Assembly: GCA_035545535.1 (NCBI GenBank)
Contig: DASZYF010000177.1
Span: 1-13,617, forward strand
From: DASZYF01 sp035545535
Lineage (GTDB): Bacteria > Actinomycetota > Actinomycetes > Mycobacteriales > CAJCIY01
Direction of reading: 5' to 3'
Length of the DNA: 13,617 nucleotides
Below, one piece after another: positions 6,401-13,617 of the stretch; within the stretch, counting starts at the first letter, position 1, and each line of letters begins with the position of its first letter. Below the pieces are notes generated by a model. It did not search any database. It was not told the origin of the DNA and worked only from the letters and a program-made list of their open reading frames with translations. A program made the position numbers and the translations under genes.

Positions 6401-7759
6401 CCGACGCAGGGTCCACTGCGCCGGGTCGTGCGGTGCGCGGTCGCGTGGGGGAGCGGCGGCGTGGCCGACGGCGACGGCGCCGAGCGGCTGCCAGTCCGCC
6501 GGCAGGTCCAGCGCCGCGCGGGTGACGTCCGCGCAGAACAAGGTGCTCGACACCCAGCACGACGCCAGGCCTTCGGCGGCGAGCTGCACCAAGAGGTTCT
6601 CGACTGCGGCGCCGCCGGCGACGAGGAACATCCGCTCCTCGGCCGCGTTGCGCCGCGCGTCCGGGTAGGTGTGCGCGGCGCCGGTGGTGACGAGGCAGGG
6701 CACCACGACGAGCGGCGCGTTGCGCAGCACGTCGCCCCGAGCGGTGCGCCGCGTGACCGCGTCGGCGTCGAAGCCGTCGCCTTCGAGATCGCGCACCCAC
6801 GCGTCGCGCATCGCGTCGAGGAAGCGCGTGTGCGCATCGACGCTCTCGACGACGACGAAGCGGAACGGCGTGCTGTGGTGCGGCGCGGGTGCGGACACCG
6901 CGGCCGCGATCGCGCGATCGAGCGCGGCGGGATCGACGGCATCGTCGGTGAACGCGCGGATCGACCGGCGGGCGGCGACCGCGCTGCGGCGGCCCTCGGC
7001 GACGGCCTCGTCGGTGCCGAGGCGGAACAGGTCCTCCGCGGCCGGGCGGATCATCGCGCGCGCGCCGCGCTCGTCGTCGGCGTGACCGCGCAGCCCGCGC
7101 ACGACGGCCGCGGCGACGCCGGTGAGCTTGCCCATCACGAGCTCGGCCGCGGCGGCGATCTCGTCGGCCTCCGCGACCTCGGTGACGCCGAGCTGGTTGC
7201 CGTGCGGGTCGACGCTGCCACGCAGGTCGCGCAGCGCCGAGATGCCGGCGACACCGATGGCGACATCGGTGAGGCCGATGCGCCACGGCCGTCCGAACGT
7301 GTCGCTGACGACGACAGCGACGTCGGTGCCGAGCCGCTCGCGCAGACCGATGCGCAACGCCCGCGCGCTGACATCGGCATCCACCGGCAGCAGCGCGATC
7401 TCGCCGCGCTGCACGTTGCTCGCGTCGACGCCCGCGGCCGCGAGCACGTGCCCGTGCGTCGTCTCGACGATCCGGGTGGTGCCGCGCGCGGCGACGACCC
7501 GCACCGTCTCGTCGTCGACGAGGGCGAGCCGCGCGGCCTCGCGTGCGTCCGGGTCCTCCGGCACCGCGACGAGCCGTCCTTCGGCCTTGCTCACGACCTT
7601 GCTCGTCACGACGACGACGTCGCCGTCCTCCAGCGGCTCACCGCTGCGCACGACCGCGTCGACCAGCAGCGCCGCGAGGTCGTCACCCGGCCGCACCTCG
7701 GGCAGCCCTTCGAGCGGCCGGATGTCGAGCCGGTCGGCGGCCCTCCCCGGCTCAGCCAT
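6398..7759 (-). CDS. fbiB: FbiB: F420:gamma-glutamyl ligase fused to FMN-dependent dehydro-F420-0 reductase
   Basis: A 453-residue two-domain protein, the length expected for actinobacterial FbiB. The N-terminal CofE domain (about 10-245) adds glutamates to F420-0 with GTP. It shows VVVTSKVVSKAEGR (49-62), SDTFGRPWR (152-160), and HGNQLGVTEVAEADEIAAAAELVMGK split around residues 186-211. The C-terminal nitroreductase-fold domain (about 255-453) opens with RRSIRAF (264-270) and contains AAEERMFLVAGGAAVENL (372-389), typical FMN-site helices. In mycobacteria this domain reduces dehydro-F420-0 to F420-0 after the PEP-based FbiA reaction, so the same route is inferred here. The ATG at 7759 overlaps the fbiA stop by 8 nt (ATGGCTGA), implying coupled translation. 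No key motif appears missing. Single-domain CofE without the reductase occurs in archaea, so the fusion is a strong actinobacterial marker. Confidence 0.95.
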   Translation of the reverse strand: MAEPGRAADRLDIRPLEGLPEVRPGDDLAALLVDAVVRSGEPLEDGDVVVVTSKVVSKAEGRLVAVPEDPDAREAARLALVDDETVRVVAARGTTRIVETTHGHVLAAAGVDASNVQRGEIALLPVDADVSARALRIGLRERLGTDVAVVVSDTFGRPWRIGLTDVAIGVAGISALRDLRGSVDPHGNQLGVTEVAEADEIAAAAELVMGKLTGVAAAVVRGLRGHADDERGARAMIRPAAEDLFRLGTDEAVAEGRRSAVAARRSIRAFTDDAVDPAALDRAIAAAVSAPAPHHSTPFRFVVVESVDAHTRFLDAMRDAWVRDLEGDGFDADAVTRRTARGDVLRNAPLVVVPCLVTTGAAHTYPDARRNAAEERMFLVAGGAAVENLLVQLAAEGLASCWVSSTLFCADVTRAALDLPADWQPLGAVAVGHAAAPPRDRAPHDPAQWTLRR

Positions 7760-8726
7760 CGTGATCGGCCCGCTCGCGAGCTCCCGGCGCCGGGCGCTGC
7801 GCCAGCTCGAGCGCGGCGCGCGCCATCTCCGCGGTCGCCGGCACGTCGGTCATCAGCAGCGGCACCGCCCGCACGTCGACGCCGGGGACCGTCACGCCGT
7901 CATCGGTCGTGTGCACGAGCCAGCCGTCGAGCAGCTCCTCGCCGTACCAGCGGCCGACCCCCTGCGCGGACGTCTCCACGCCGATCGCCGTGAGGCACGC
8001 GTCGGCCATGCCGCGCAGCGGCGCGTTCCCGATGATCGGCGAGACGCCGATCACCGGCGCCGACGTCGACGCGACCGCGTCGCGCAGGCCGGGCACGTTG
8101 AGGATCGAGCCGACGGACACGACGGGGTTCGACGGCGGCAGCAGCACGACGTCGGCGTCGCGGATCGCGTCGAGCACGCCAGGTGCCGGCTTGGCGGCGT
8201 CGGCGCCGAGCGAGACGAACTCGATGGCCGGCAGCGCCGCGTGCAGCTTCACCCACCACTCCTGGAAGTGGATGGCGGCCCGGCGGCCGTCCCGCTCGAC
8301 GACGACGTGGGTCTCGATGAAGTCGTCGCTCATGGGGATGAGCGTCACGCCCGGCTGCCAGCGCGCGCACAGCCCGGCCGTGGCCTCGGACAGCGTCGCG
8401 CCCGAGTGCAGCAGCTGCGTGCGCAGGATGTGCGTCGCGAAGTCGCGGTCACCGAGCCCGAACCACTGCGGCTGCGCCTCGTAGGCGGCCAGCTCGGCCT
8501 TGACGGTGAACGTCTCGTCGGCCCGGCCCCAGCCCTGCTCCTCGTGGATGCCGCCGCCGAGCGTGTACATCACCGTGTCGAGGTCCGGGCACACCCGCAG
8601 CCCGAACAGCCAGGCGTCGTCACCGGTGTTGCCCACCACCGTGACGTCGGCGTCCGGCACCGCGGCCCGCAGGCCGCGGACGAACCGCGCGCCCCCCGTG
8701 CCGCCCGCCAGCACCGTGATCCGCAC
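7752..8726 (-). CDS. fbiA: FbiA/CofD: phospho(enol)lactyl transferase to FO
   Basis: A 324-residue CofD-family enzyme that transfers the phospholactyl (or phosphoenolpyruvyl) group from its guanosine-diphosphate carrier to FO, giving F420-0 or dehydro-F420-0. The Rossmann-like N-terminus is VLAGGTGGARFVRGL (5-19), followed by VVGNTGDDAWLFGLRVCPDLD (30-50, with the NTGDD substrate/metal motif at 33-37), TLGGGIHEEQGWG (55-67) and LLPPSNPVVSVGSIL (195-209). VIGVSPIIGNAPLRGMAD (225-242) completes the family signature. The GTG at 8726 is chosen because the GGTGG loop then begins at residue 8, as usual in the family. AGGAAGG lies 8 nt upstream as a ribosome-binding site, and the overlapping AAGGAT could alternatively be a degenerate -10 at 6-nt spacing. 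It leads the fbiA-fbiB operon and is divergent from fbiC across 55 nt. Confidence 0.95.
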   Translation of the reverse strand: MRITVLAGGTGGARFVRGLRAAVPDADVTVVGNTGDDAWLFGLRVCPDLDTVMYTLGGGIHEEQGWGRADETFTVKAELAAYEAQPQWFGLGDRDFATHILRTQLLHSGATLSEATAGLCARWQPGVTLIPMSDDFIETHVVVERDGRRAAIHFQEWWVKLHAALPAIEFVSLGADAAKPAPGVLDAIRDADVVLLPPSNPVVSVGSILNVPGLRDAVASTSAPVIGVSPIIGNAPLRGMADACLTAIGVETSAQGVGRWYGEELLDGWLVHTTDDGVTVPGVDVRAVPLLMTDVPATAEMARAALELAQRPAPGARERADHDG

Positions 8727-8741
8727 GCCCCCATCCTTCCT

Positions 8742-8759
8742 GACGGGAAGCAGCCCGTC
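8742..8759. promoter_or_regulatory. Inverted repeat in the fbiA-fbiC divergent intergenic region
   Basis: GACGGG (8742-8747) and CCCGTC (8754-8759) form a perfect 6-bp inverted repeat with a 6-nt spacer (AAGCAG). It lies near the middle of the 55-nt gap between the divergent fbiA and fbiC starts, where both promoters must lie. It could be an operator for a dimeric regulator or a small hairpin in one 5' leader. No convincing TANNNT hexamer is visible for either gene; TTGGGT at 8770-8775 is a weak candidate 6 nt before the fbiC GTG. Confidence 0.35.
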
Positions 8760-8781
8760 CCCGGCGTGGTTGGGTTGCACC

Positions 8782-11433
8782 GTGGACGGTCGCCGGGAGC
8801 CTGCGGGCGGGCCCGGGTCGATCGCCGCGCCGGACCGGTCGGCCCTCCGGCGTGCGCTGCGGCGGGCCCGGGACAGCGCCGCGCTCGACGCGACCGAGGC
8901 CGAGGTGCTGCTGCACGCCCGCGGGGACGACCTGACCGACCTCATGGCGAGCGCCGCCCGCGTCCGCGACGCGGGCCTGCTGAAGGCCGGTCGCCCCGGC
9001 ACCGTGACCTACTCGCGCAAGGTCTTCATCCCGCTCACCCGCCTCTGCCGCGACCGGTGCCACTACTGCACGTTCGCCACCGTCCCCGGCCGGCTGCCCG
9101 CCCCGTACCTGTCGCCGGACGAGGTGATCGCCATCGCGGCGGCCGGCGCCGCGCAGGGCTGCAAGGAAGCGCTGTTCACCCTGGGCGACGCGCCCGAGGA
9201 CCGCTGGCCGCAGGCCCGGCAGTGGCTCGACGAGCAGGGCTACGACGACACGCTCTCCTACGTGCGCGCCATGGCGGTGCGCGTGCTCGAGGAGACCGGC
9301 CTGCTCCCGCACCTCAACCCGGGCGTCATGTCGTGGGCCGACCTGACCCGGCTCAAGCCGGTCGCGGTGTCGATGGGGCTGATGGTCGAGACGGTCGCGA
9401 CGCGGCTGTGGTCCGAGCCCGGGGGGCCGCACTACGGCTCGCCCGACAAGGAGCCGGCCAAGCGCCTCGCGGTGGTCGAGGACGCCGGCCGCCTCGCGAT
9501 CCCGTTCACGACCGGACTGCTCATCGGCATCGGCGAGACCTACGCCGAGACCGTCGAAGGCCTGCTGGCGCTGCGCCGCACGGCCCGCGAGCACCGGCAC
9601 GTCCAAGAGGTGCTGGTGCAGAACTTCCGCGCCAAGGACGACACCGCGATGGCGCGGCACCCCGACGCCGACGAGCAGGCCTACCTCGCCACGCTCGCCG
9701 TCGCCCGCCTCCTGCTCGGTCCCGGCATGCGGCTGCAGGCCCCGCCCAACCTTGCCTCTGATGTGGTGGGTCCCGACCTCGACCACGGGTTCGTGGGCGT
9801 GCGCCGCCTGCTCGACGCGGGAGTCGACGACCTCGGTGGCATCTCGCCGGTGACGCCGGACCACGTGAACCCCGAGCGCCCGTGGCCGCAGCTCGACGCG
9901 CTCACCGCCGACCTCGCGCAGCACGGGTGGGCGCTGGCCGAGCGCCTGGCCGTGCACCCCGAGTACGTGCGCAGCCCGGACCCGTGGCTCGACCCGCGCG
10001 TCCAGCCGCACGTGCGCGCCCTCGCCGACCCGTCGGGTCTCGCCCGCGCGGACACGCTGCCCGCCGGCCGGCCGTGGCAGGAGCCCGACACCTACAGCGA
10101 CGGGGCGTGGACCACGAGCGGCCGCGCCGACCTGCACGTCGCGATCGACACCGAGGGCCGCACGGGCGACCGCCGTTCGGACTTCGACGACGTGTACGGC
10201 GACTGGGACGAGATCGGGCTGCGTCTGAAGAAGGACGGGGCAGCGTCGGCGCCGGCCCGGTTGGACGCCGACGTCAGCTCGGCGCTGCGCAGCGCCGAGC
10301 GCGACCCCGCCGGTCTGTCGGACGACGATGCCCTCGCGCTGATGACCGCCGACGGCGCGGCGCTCGACGCCGTGTGCACGCTCGCCGACCAGCTGCGGCG
10401 CGACGTCGTCGGCGACGACGTCACCTTCGTCGTCAACCGCAACATCAACTTCACCAACGTCTGCTACACCGGCTGCCGATTCTGCGCGTTCGCCCAGCGC
10501 CGCACCGACGCCGACGCCTACACGCTGTCGCTCGACGAGGTCGCGGAGCGGGCCGCCGAGGCGTGGGACGTCGGCGCCACCGAGGTCTGCATGCAGGGCG
10601 GCATCCACCCCGACCTGCCGGGCACCGCGTACGCCTCCATCGCGCAGGCGGTGAAGGCCCGCACGCCGGACATGCACATCCACGCGTTCAGCCCCATGGA
10701 GGTCATGAACGGCGTCGCCCGCACCGGCCTGTCGATCCGTGAGCTGCTCATCTCGCTCAAGGAGGCGGGCGTCGGCTCGCTGCCCGGCACCGCAGCAGAG
10801 ATCCTCGACGACGACGTCCGCTGGGTGCTCACCAAGGGCAAGCTGCCGACCGCGCAGTGGATCGAGGTCGTGCGCACCGCGCACGAGGTCGGCATCCCGA
10901 CGACGTCGACGATGATGTACGGCCACGTCGACACCCCGGCGCACTGGGTCGCGCACATCAAGCTCCTCGCGCGGCTGCAGGCGGAGACCGGCGGCTTCAC
11001 CGAGTTCGTCCCGCTGCCGTTCGTGCACGCCAACGCCCCGGTGTACCTCGCGGGGCTCGCGCGGCCCGGCCCCACCGCCCGCGACGACCGGGCGGTGCAC
11101 GCGCTCGCCCGCCTGCTGCTGCACGGCCGCATCGACAACATCCAGTGCTCGTGGGTGAAGCTCGGCGACGCCGGCGTGCGCGTGGTGCTGGCCGGCGGTG
11201 TGAACGACCTCGGCGGCACGCTCATGGAGGAGACGATCAGCCGCATGGCGGGCGCCGAGAACGGTTCGCGGCGCAGCGTCGCCGAGCTCGAGGCGATGGC
11301 GGCCGGCGCCGGCCGCCCCACCCGCCAGCGCACCACGCTCTACGGCCCCGTCAGCGACGAGCGGCTGCTCGCGGCGCGGCGCGCGGAGCTGCCTCTCGTC
11401 GCAACCGCCGTTTCCAACACCTCCCGTCCCTAG
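8782..11433 (+). CDS. fbiC: FbiC: bifunctional FO synthase (CofG-CofH fusion)
   Basis: An 883-residue protein with two radical-SAM modules that make the deazaflavin FO from 5-amino-6-ribitylaminouracil and tyrosine. The CofG half (about 70-400) has its [4Fe-4S] motif CRDRCHYC with C89, C93 and C96. The CofH half (about 510-880) has CYTGCRFC with C561, C565 and C568. Both are CX3CX2C, so two clusters are intact. An N-terminal helical segment, SALRRALRRARD (20-31), matches the start of actinobacterial FbiC proteins. The domains are joined by a Pro/Asp/Gly-rich linker (about 430-510). HPYP-type chemistry is not implied; MQGGIHPDLPG (CofH core), FSPMEV and MYGHVDTP are seen as expected. GTG 8782 is the only plausible start after the divergent fbiA start at 8726. 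No strong ribosome-binding site is seen, so a leaderless start is possible. The length is slightly above the mycobacterial protein (about 856 residues by recall). Confidence 0.96.
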   Translation: MDGRREPAGGPGSIAAPDRSALRRALRRARDSAALDATEAEVLLHARGDDLTDLMASAARVRDAGLLKAGRPGTVTYSRKVFIPLTRLCRDRCHYCTFATVPGRLPAPYLSPDEVIAIAAAGAAQGCKEALFTLGDAPEDRWPQARQWLDEQGYDDTLSYVRAMAVRVLEETGLLPHLNPGVMSWADLTRLKPVAVSMGLMVETVATRLWSEPGGPHYGSPDKEPAKRLAVVEDAGRLAIPFTTGLLIGIGETYAETVEGLLALRRTAREHRHVQEVLVQNFRAKDDTAMARHPDADEQAYLATLAVARLLLGPGMRLQAPPNLASDVVGPDLDHGFVGVRRLLDAGVDDLGGISPVTPDHVNPERPWPQLDALTADLAQHGWALAERLAVHPEYVRSPDPWLDPRVQPHVRALADPSGLARADTLPAGRPWQEPDTYSDGAWTTSGRADLHVAIDTEGRTGDRRSDFDDVYGDWDEIGLRLKKDGAASAPARLDADVSSALRSAERDPAGLSDDDALALMTADGAALDAVCTLADQLRRDVVGDDVTFVVNRNINFTNVCYTGCRFCAFAQRRTDADAYTLSLDEVAERAAEAWDVGATEVCMQGGIHPDLPGTAYASIAQAVKARTPDMHIHAFSPMEVMNGVARTGLSIRELLISLKEAGVGSLPGTAAEILDDDVRWVLTKGKLPTAQWIEVVRTAHEVGIPTTSTMMYGHVDTPAHWVAHIKLLARLQAETGGFTEFVPLPFVHANAPVYLAGLARPGPTARDDRAVHALARLLLHGRIDNIQCSWVKLGDAGVRVVLAGGVNDLGGTLMEETISRMAGAENGSRRSVAELEAMAAGAGRPTRQRTTLYGPVSDERLLAARRAELPLVATAVSNTSRP

Positions 11434-11436
11434 ACT
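11431..11436 (+). promoter_or_regulatory. Possible -10 hexamer (TAGACT) overlapping the fbiC stop codon
   Basis: TAGACT matches TANNNT, and its TAG is the fbiC stop. Transcription starting about 7 nt downstream would give the coiled-coil gene a leader of roughly 44 nt that contains a hairpin and a good ribosome-binding site. No clear -35 lies at 17-nt spacing. This is an inference from consensus match only. Confidence 0.3.
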
Positions 11437-11447
11437 CGCCAACGGCT

Positions 11448-11468
11448 CTGCTCCGGCCGGTGGAGCAG
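11448..11468 (+). terminator. 7-bp hairpin downstream of fbiC; terminator or 5'-leader structure
   Basis: CTGCTCC (11448-11454) pairs with GGAGCAG (11462-11468) around a 7-nt loop, with two further G-C pairs (11444-11445 with 11469-11470) across a 2-nt bulge. It lies 14 nt after the fbiC stop and 8 nt before the ribosome-binding site of the next gene. No T-tract follows. It may attenuate or terminate fbiC transcription, or stabilise the leader of the next gene. Confidence 0.4.
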
Positions 11469-11476
11469 CCGAGGTC

Positions 11477-11482
11477 GGGAGA
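11477..11482 (+). promoter_or_regulatory. Ribosome-binding site GGGAGA fixing the coiled-coil start
   Basis: GGGAGA lies 4 nt before GTG 11487 and is one of the clearest purine-rich Shine-Dalgarno matches in the window. It favours GTG 11487 over the in-frame GTG at 11460, which has no comparable site and would lie inside the hairpin. Confidence 0.55.
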
Positions 11483-11486
11483 ACGC

Positions 11487-13617
11487 GTGACCGAGGAGAC
11501 CCCGCTCACCCAGCGGATGCAGGAGCTCGTCAGCCGAGTGCGGGCCGACGAACCGGAGCCGGCCGCTGCGGGCGGGCTGCGCGACGAGGTCGCGAACCTG
11601 CGCACCGAGATCCGCACGCTGCGCCGCGAGCTCGAGCAGCGCGCGACGGCCGCACCGGCGGGCGGCCCCGACATCGAGCTCGCGCGCCGCATCGAGGGGC
11701 TCGTCGAGCAGCTCGAGGCGGGCGGCGCGGCCGACGCGCTCGAGGCGCGCCTCGCCACCCTCGAGGAGGCGCTCGAGGACGTCCGCGACCGGCTCGAGTC
11801 ACTCGGGCGCGACAGCATCGCCCAGCTCGACAGCAAGCTCGCCGCCATCGGCGGCGGCGTCGACAGCGGTGATCTCGCCCGCCTGGGCAACGCGGTCGGC
11901 GACGCGCTCGACGAGGTGTCCGGCTCGCTGCAGGAGAGCCTCGCCGCGCTGTCCGGCAACGTCGAGACCCAGGTGCGCGCCGCGGCCGCGGAGGCCGTGA
12001 GCGGGGCGGTGAGCACCCAGATCAACGCCGCCGTCGAGGCCGCCGTCGCGAGCGCGCTCGGCGACCGGCTCGACATCGTCATCGGCCCGGCGCTGGCCTC
12101 GACGGTCGAGAAGACGGCCGGCGACGCGATCGCCCGTCAGCTCCCGACGGCCGTGCAGCAGGCGCTGGAGGCGAACCTGCCCCCGCTCGTCGGGGAGTCG
12201 ATCGGCGCCGTCCTGCCCGACCTCATCGGCGAGGTCTCCGAACCGCTGAGCGGCCAGCTCACCACCGCGATCGAGGCGCAGATCGCCTCGCTGCGGGCCG
12301 AGGGCGAGGCCGTCCAGGCGAAGGTCGACACGCTCGGCGTCGTCGTGGACGGTCGCCTCGAGCAGGTGCAGGGGATCGTCGACCAGATCCGCGCGGACAA
12401 CCAGGCCGAGGGCGCTTCGCTGCGCGTCGACCTCGCCGACGCGCTGGAAGAGGTGCGGGACCGCCTGGGAGAGAACGTCTCCAGCGTCGTGCGCGACGTC
12501 CGTGACGCGCTCGCCGCGGAGCGCGAGCGCTCCCGGGAGGACAACGACAACGCCCGTGAGGCGATGGCCGAGCAGCTCGGCGCGATCCTCGACGACGTCC
12601 GCAGCGCCTTCGCCGACGAGCGGGCCCTGGTCGCCTCCGAGCGGGCCGAGGCCACCCAGGCAGCGGACGATCTGCGGGCCGCGTTCCGCGCCGACTCCGA
12701 CGCCGTCCTCGCCGACCTCCGCGCCGCGCTCGAGGCCGACCGCGCCCAGGCGCAGGACGACGTCGAGCAGCACAAGGCCGCGCTCGCCGAGCACCGCGAC
12801 CTCACCGTCGCCGCGCTCGAGGAGCACCGGGCCGCCGTCACCACCGCGCACGACGAGGCCCGCGCGGCCGACGACGAGGTGCGCGGCCAGGTCCTCCAGC
12901 ACGTCGAGACCGCGCTCGCCGAGATGCGGGCGGGCGCGCACGAGGACCGCGTCGCCGCGCGCTCGGACTTCGACGAGCTGCGCGAGACCGTCGCGGCCGC
13001 GATCGAGACGATCATCTCCGAGCTGCGCGAAGCCGGCTCCGAGGAGCGCGAGCGCATGCGCGCGGACGCGACCACCGGTCGCGACGAGCTGCTCGCCTCC
13101 ATCCGCTCCAGTGCCGCCGACGCGGTCGCGCTCATCGCCGAGGCCCGCGAGGGCGTCTCCGCCGAGCTCGGGGGAGTGCGCGACGACATCGAGACCCGCA
13201 TCGACGAGATGCAGACGCTCGTGCAGCAGCAGGCCGAGGAGACCGCGGCGCGCGTCGAGCGGTCCGAGCAGGCCATCGCCGAGGCCGCGGAGTCGGCCCG
13301 CCAGCTGGTCGAGGACGCCCGCGAGCAGGCCGAGCGCGGCGCCGACGAGCTCGCCACCGCCAGCCGCGAGGAGCTCGAGCGGGTGGGCCTCGCGCTCGAG
13401 GCCGCGAGCGGCGACCTCGCCGGTTCGCGGGCCGCGATGGAGCGCCTCGAGGCCCGCTTCGGCAGCGCCGGGACCGCGCTGGTGTCCTACCTCGCCGACC
13501 GGGACCGCGAGCTCGAGCGCGAGCGCGACCGCGTCATCCGCGACGTGCTCGAGGAGTTCGCCGCGGGCATGAAGCCCGAGGAGCGGCGCTCGCTGTCGGC
13601 CCGCCTGTCGGCGGCGG
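11487..13617 (+). CDS. Long coiled-coil protein of unknown function (open at window end)
   Basis: The frame stays open from GTG 11487 to the edge, giving at least 710 residues with no stop. I do not recognise a family. Composition is extreme: Ala, Glu, Asp, Arg, Leu and Val dominate, with no Cys, no Trp, one Tyr (Y668) and about five Lys. Residues 1-50 and 62-108 are charged amphipathic helices broken by a Pro/Gly linker (51-61). Residues about 155-270 are less charged, Ala/Val/Ile-rich with several prolines (for example 220, 232-233, 244, 253). From about 270 to 690 a nearly uninterrupted charged coiled coil follows, rich in RDxLxxER-type steps. No signal peptide, transmembrane segment or nucleotide-binding motif is visible. 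Possible roles are a cytoskeletal or polar scaffold (as Scy/FilP or DivIVA-like proteins in other actinobacteria) or an SMC-like tether, but these are analogies of shape only. It follows fbiC by 53 nt. Confidence 0.85.
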   Translation, partial: MTEETPLTQRMQELVSRVRADEPEPAAAGGLRDEVANLRTEIRTLRRELEQRATAAPAGGPDIELARRIEGLVEQLEAGGAADALEARLATLEEALEDVRDRLESLGRDSIAQLDSKLAAIGGGVDSGDLARLGNAVGDALDEVSGSLQESLAALSGNVETQVRAAAAEAVSGAVSTQINAAVEAAVASALGDRLDIVIGPALASTVEKTAGDAIARQLPTAVQQALEANLPPLVGESIGAVLPDLIGEVSEPLSGQLTTAIEAQIASLRAEGEAVQAKVDTLGVVVDGRLEQVQGIVDQIRADNQAEGASLRVDLADALEEVRDRLGENVSSVVRDVRDALAAERERSREDNDNAREAMAEQLGAILDDVRSAFADERALVASERAEATQAADDLRAAFRADSDAVLADLRAALEADRAQAQDDVEQHKAALAEHRDLTVAALEEHRAAVTTAHDEARAADDEVRGQVLQHVETALAEMRAGAHEDRVAARSDFDELRETVAAAIETIISELREAGSEERERMRADATTGRDELLASIRSSAADAVALIAEAREGVSAELGGVRDDIETRIDEMQTLVQQQAEETAARVERSEQAIAEAAESARQLVEDAREQAERGADELATASREELERVGLALEAASGDLAGSRAAMERLEARFGSAGTALVSYLADRDRELERERDRVIRDVLEEFAAGMKPEERRSLSARLSAA

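Noticed and set aside
6158..7993. 611-codon plus-strand frame across fbiB
   Set aside because: It is antisense to the well-supported FbiB, Arg/Ala-rich and without motifs.
7752..9002. Upstream extension of fbiA to 416 codons
   Set aside because: The extension would cover the start of the divergent fbiC. CofD proteins begin right before the GGTGG loop, which fits GTG 8726.
8620..11442. 940-codon open frame on the minus strand opposite fbiC
   Set aside because: It covers the same bases as FbiC, which has two intact radical-SAM motifs. The antisense product is Arg/Val/Gly/His-rich with no recognisable domain and arises from high GC at third positions.
11799..13357. Two long minus-strand frames opposite the coiled-coil gene
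   Set aside because: One is Ser/Arg/Ala repetitive and the other Gly/Arg/Leu/Asp-rich; both are shadows of the repetitive helical codons. The plus frame has a ribosome-binding site, an uninterrupted frame and plausible helical protein character.
11487..13617. Tandem DNA repeat array or CRISPR-like periodicity in the right end
   Set aside because: The recurrent GCCGAG/CGCGAG/CTCGAG-like words follow from repeated Ala, Glu, Arg and Leu codons of a coiled coil. No fixed-length repeat with unique spacers is present.

Overview
This window is very GC-rich, almost entirely coding, uses many GTG starts and has very short intergenic gaps. It carries single-chain FbiB and FbiC and a WbbL/ManB pair, so the source is almost certainly a high-GC actinobacterium (Actinomycetota). 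The class cannot be fixed from the sequence alone; a lineage outside the classical mycolic-acid bacteria is possible. No mobile element, CRISPR array, tRNA or rRNA gene was seen. The strong core/housekeeping look suggests an ordinary chromosomal region.

Left block (1-4142, + strand): cell-surface polysaccharide genes. The 3' end of what looks like a glycosyltransferase (1-125) is followed by a GT4-type glycosyltransferase (170-1306), a WbbL-like GT2 rhamnosyltransferase (1303-2268), a PAP2-type integral membrane enzyme (2240-3073) and a ManB-like mannose-1-phosphate guanylyltransferase (3078-4142). The four complete genes overlap or lie within 4 nt of each other and form one operon. Together they could supply an activated sugar (GDP-mannose), build a polyprenyl-linked or lipid-linked glycan, and process its lipid phosphate.

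Middle block (4146-5970): a membrane-anchored DUF3105 protein (- strand) is divergent from an AlkA-type DNA glycosylase (+ strand). Only about 19 nt separate the proposed starts, and that gap holds a nearly symmetric -10-like element.

Right-centre block (5996-11433): coenzyme F420 biosynthesis. fbiA (cofD) and fbiB (cofE fused to an FMN/nitroreductase domain) run on the - strand, followed by a small membrane protein. fbiC (FO synthase, CofG-CofH fusion) diverges from fbiA across a 55-nt gap. The set covers FO synthesis, phospho(enol)lactyl transfer, reduction and polyglutamylation; only the guanylyltransferase CofC/FbiD is not in the window.

Right end (11487-13617, running off the window): a very long, cysteine- and tryptophan-free, Ala/Glu/Arg/Asp-rich coiled-coil protein of at least 710 residues. 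I cannot assign it a function, and it is the least explained gene here.

A recurring regulatory theme is a TAGNNT hexamer 6-7 nt before a start codon (at the genes starting at 170, 5000 and 6388). This fits leaderless transcription.
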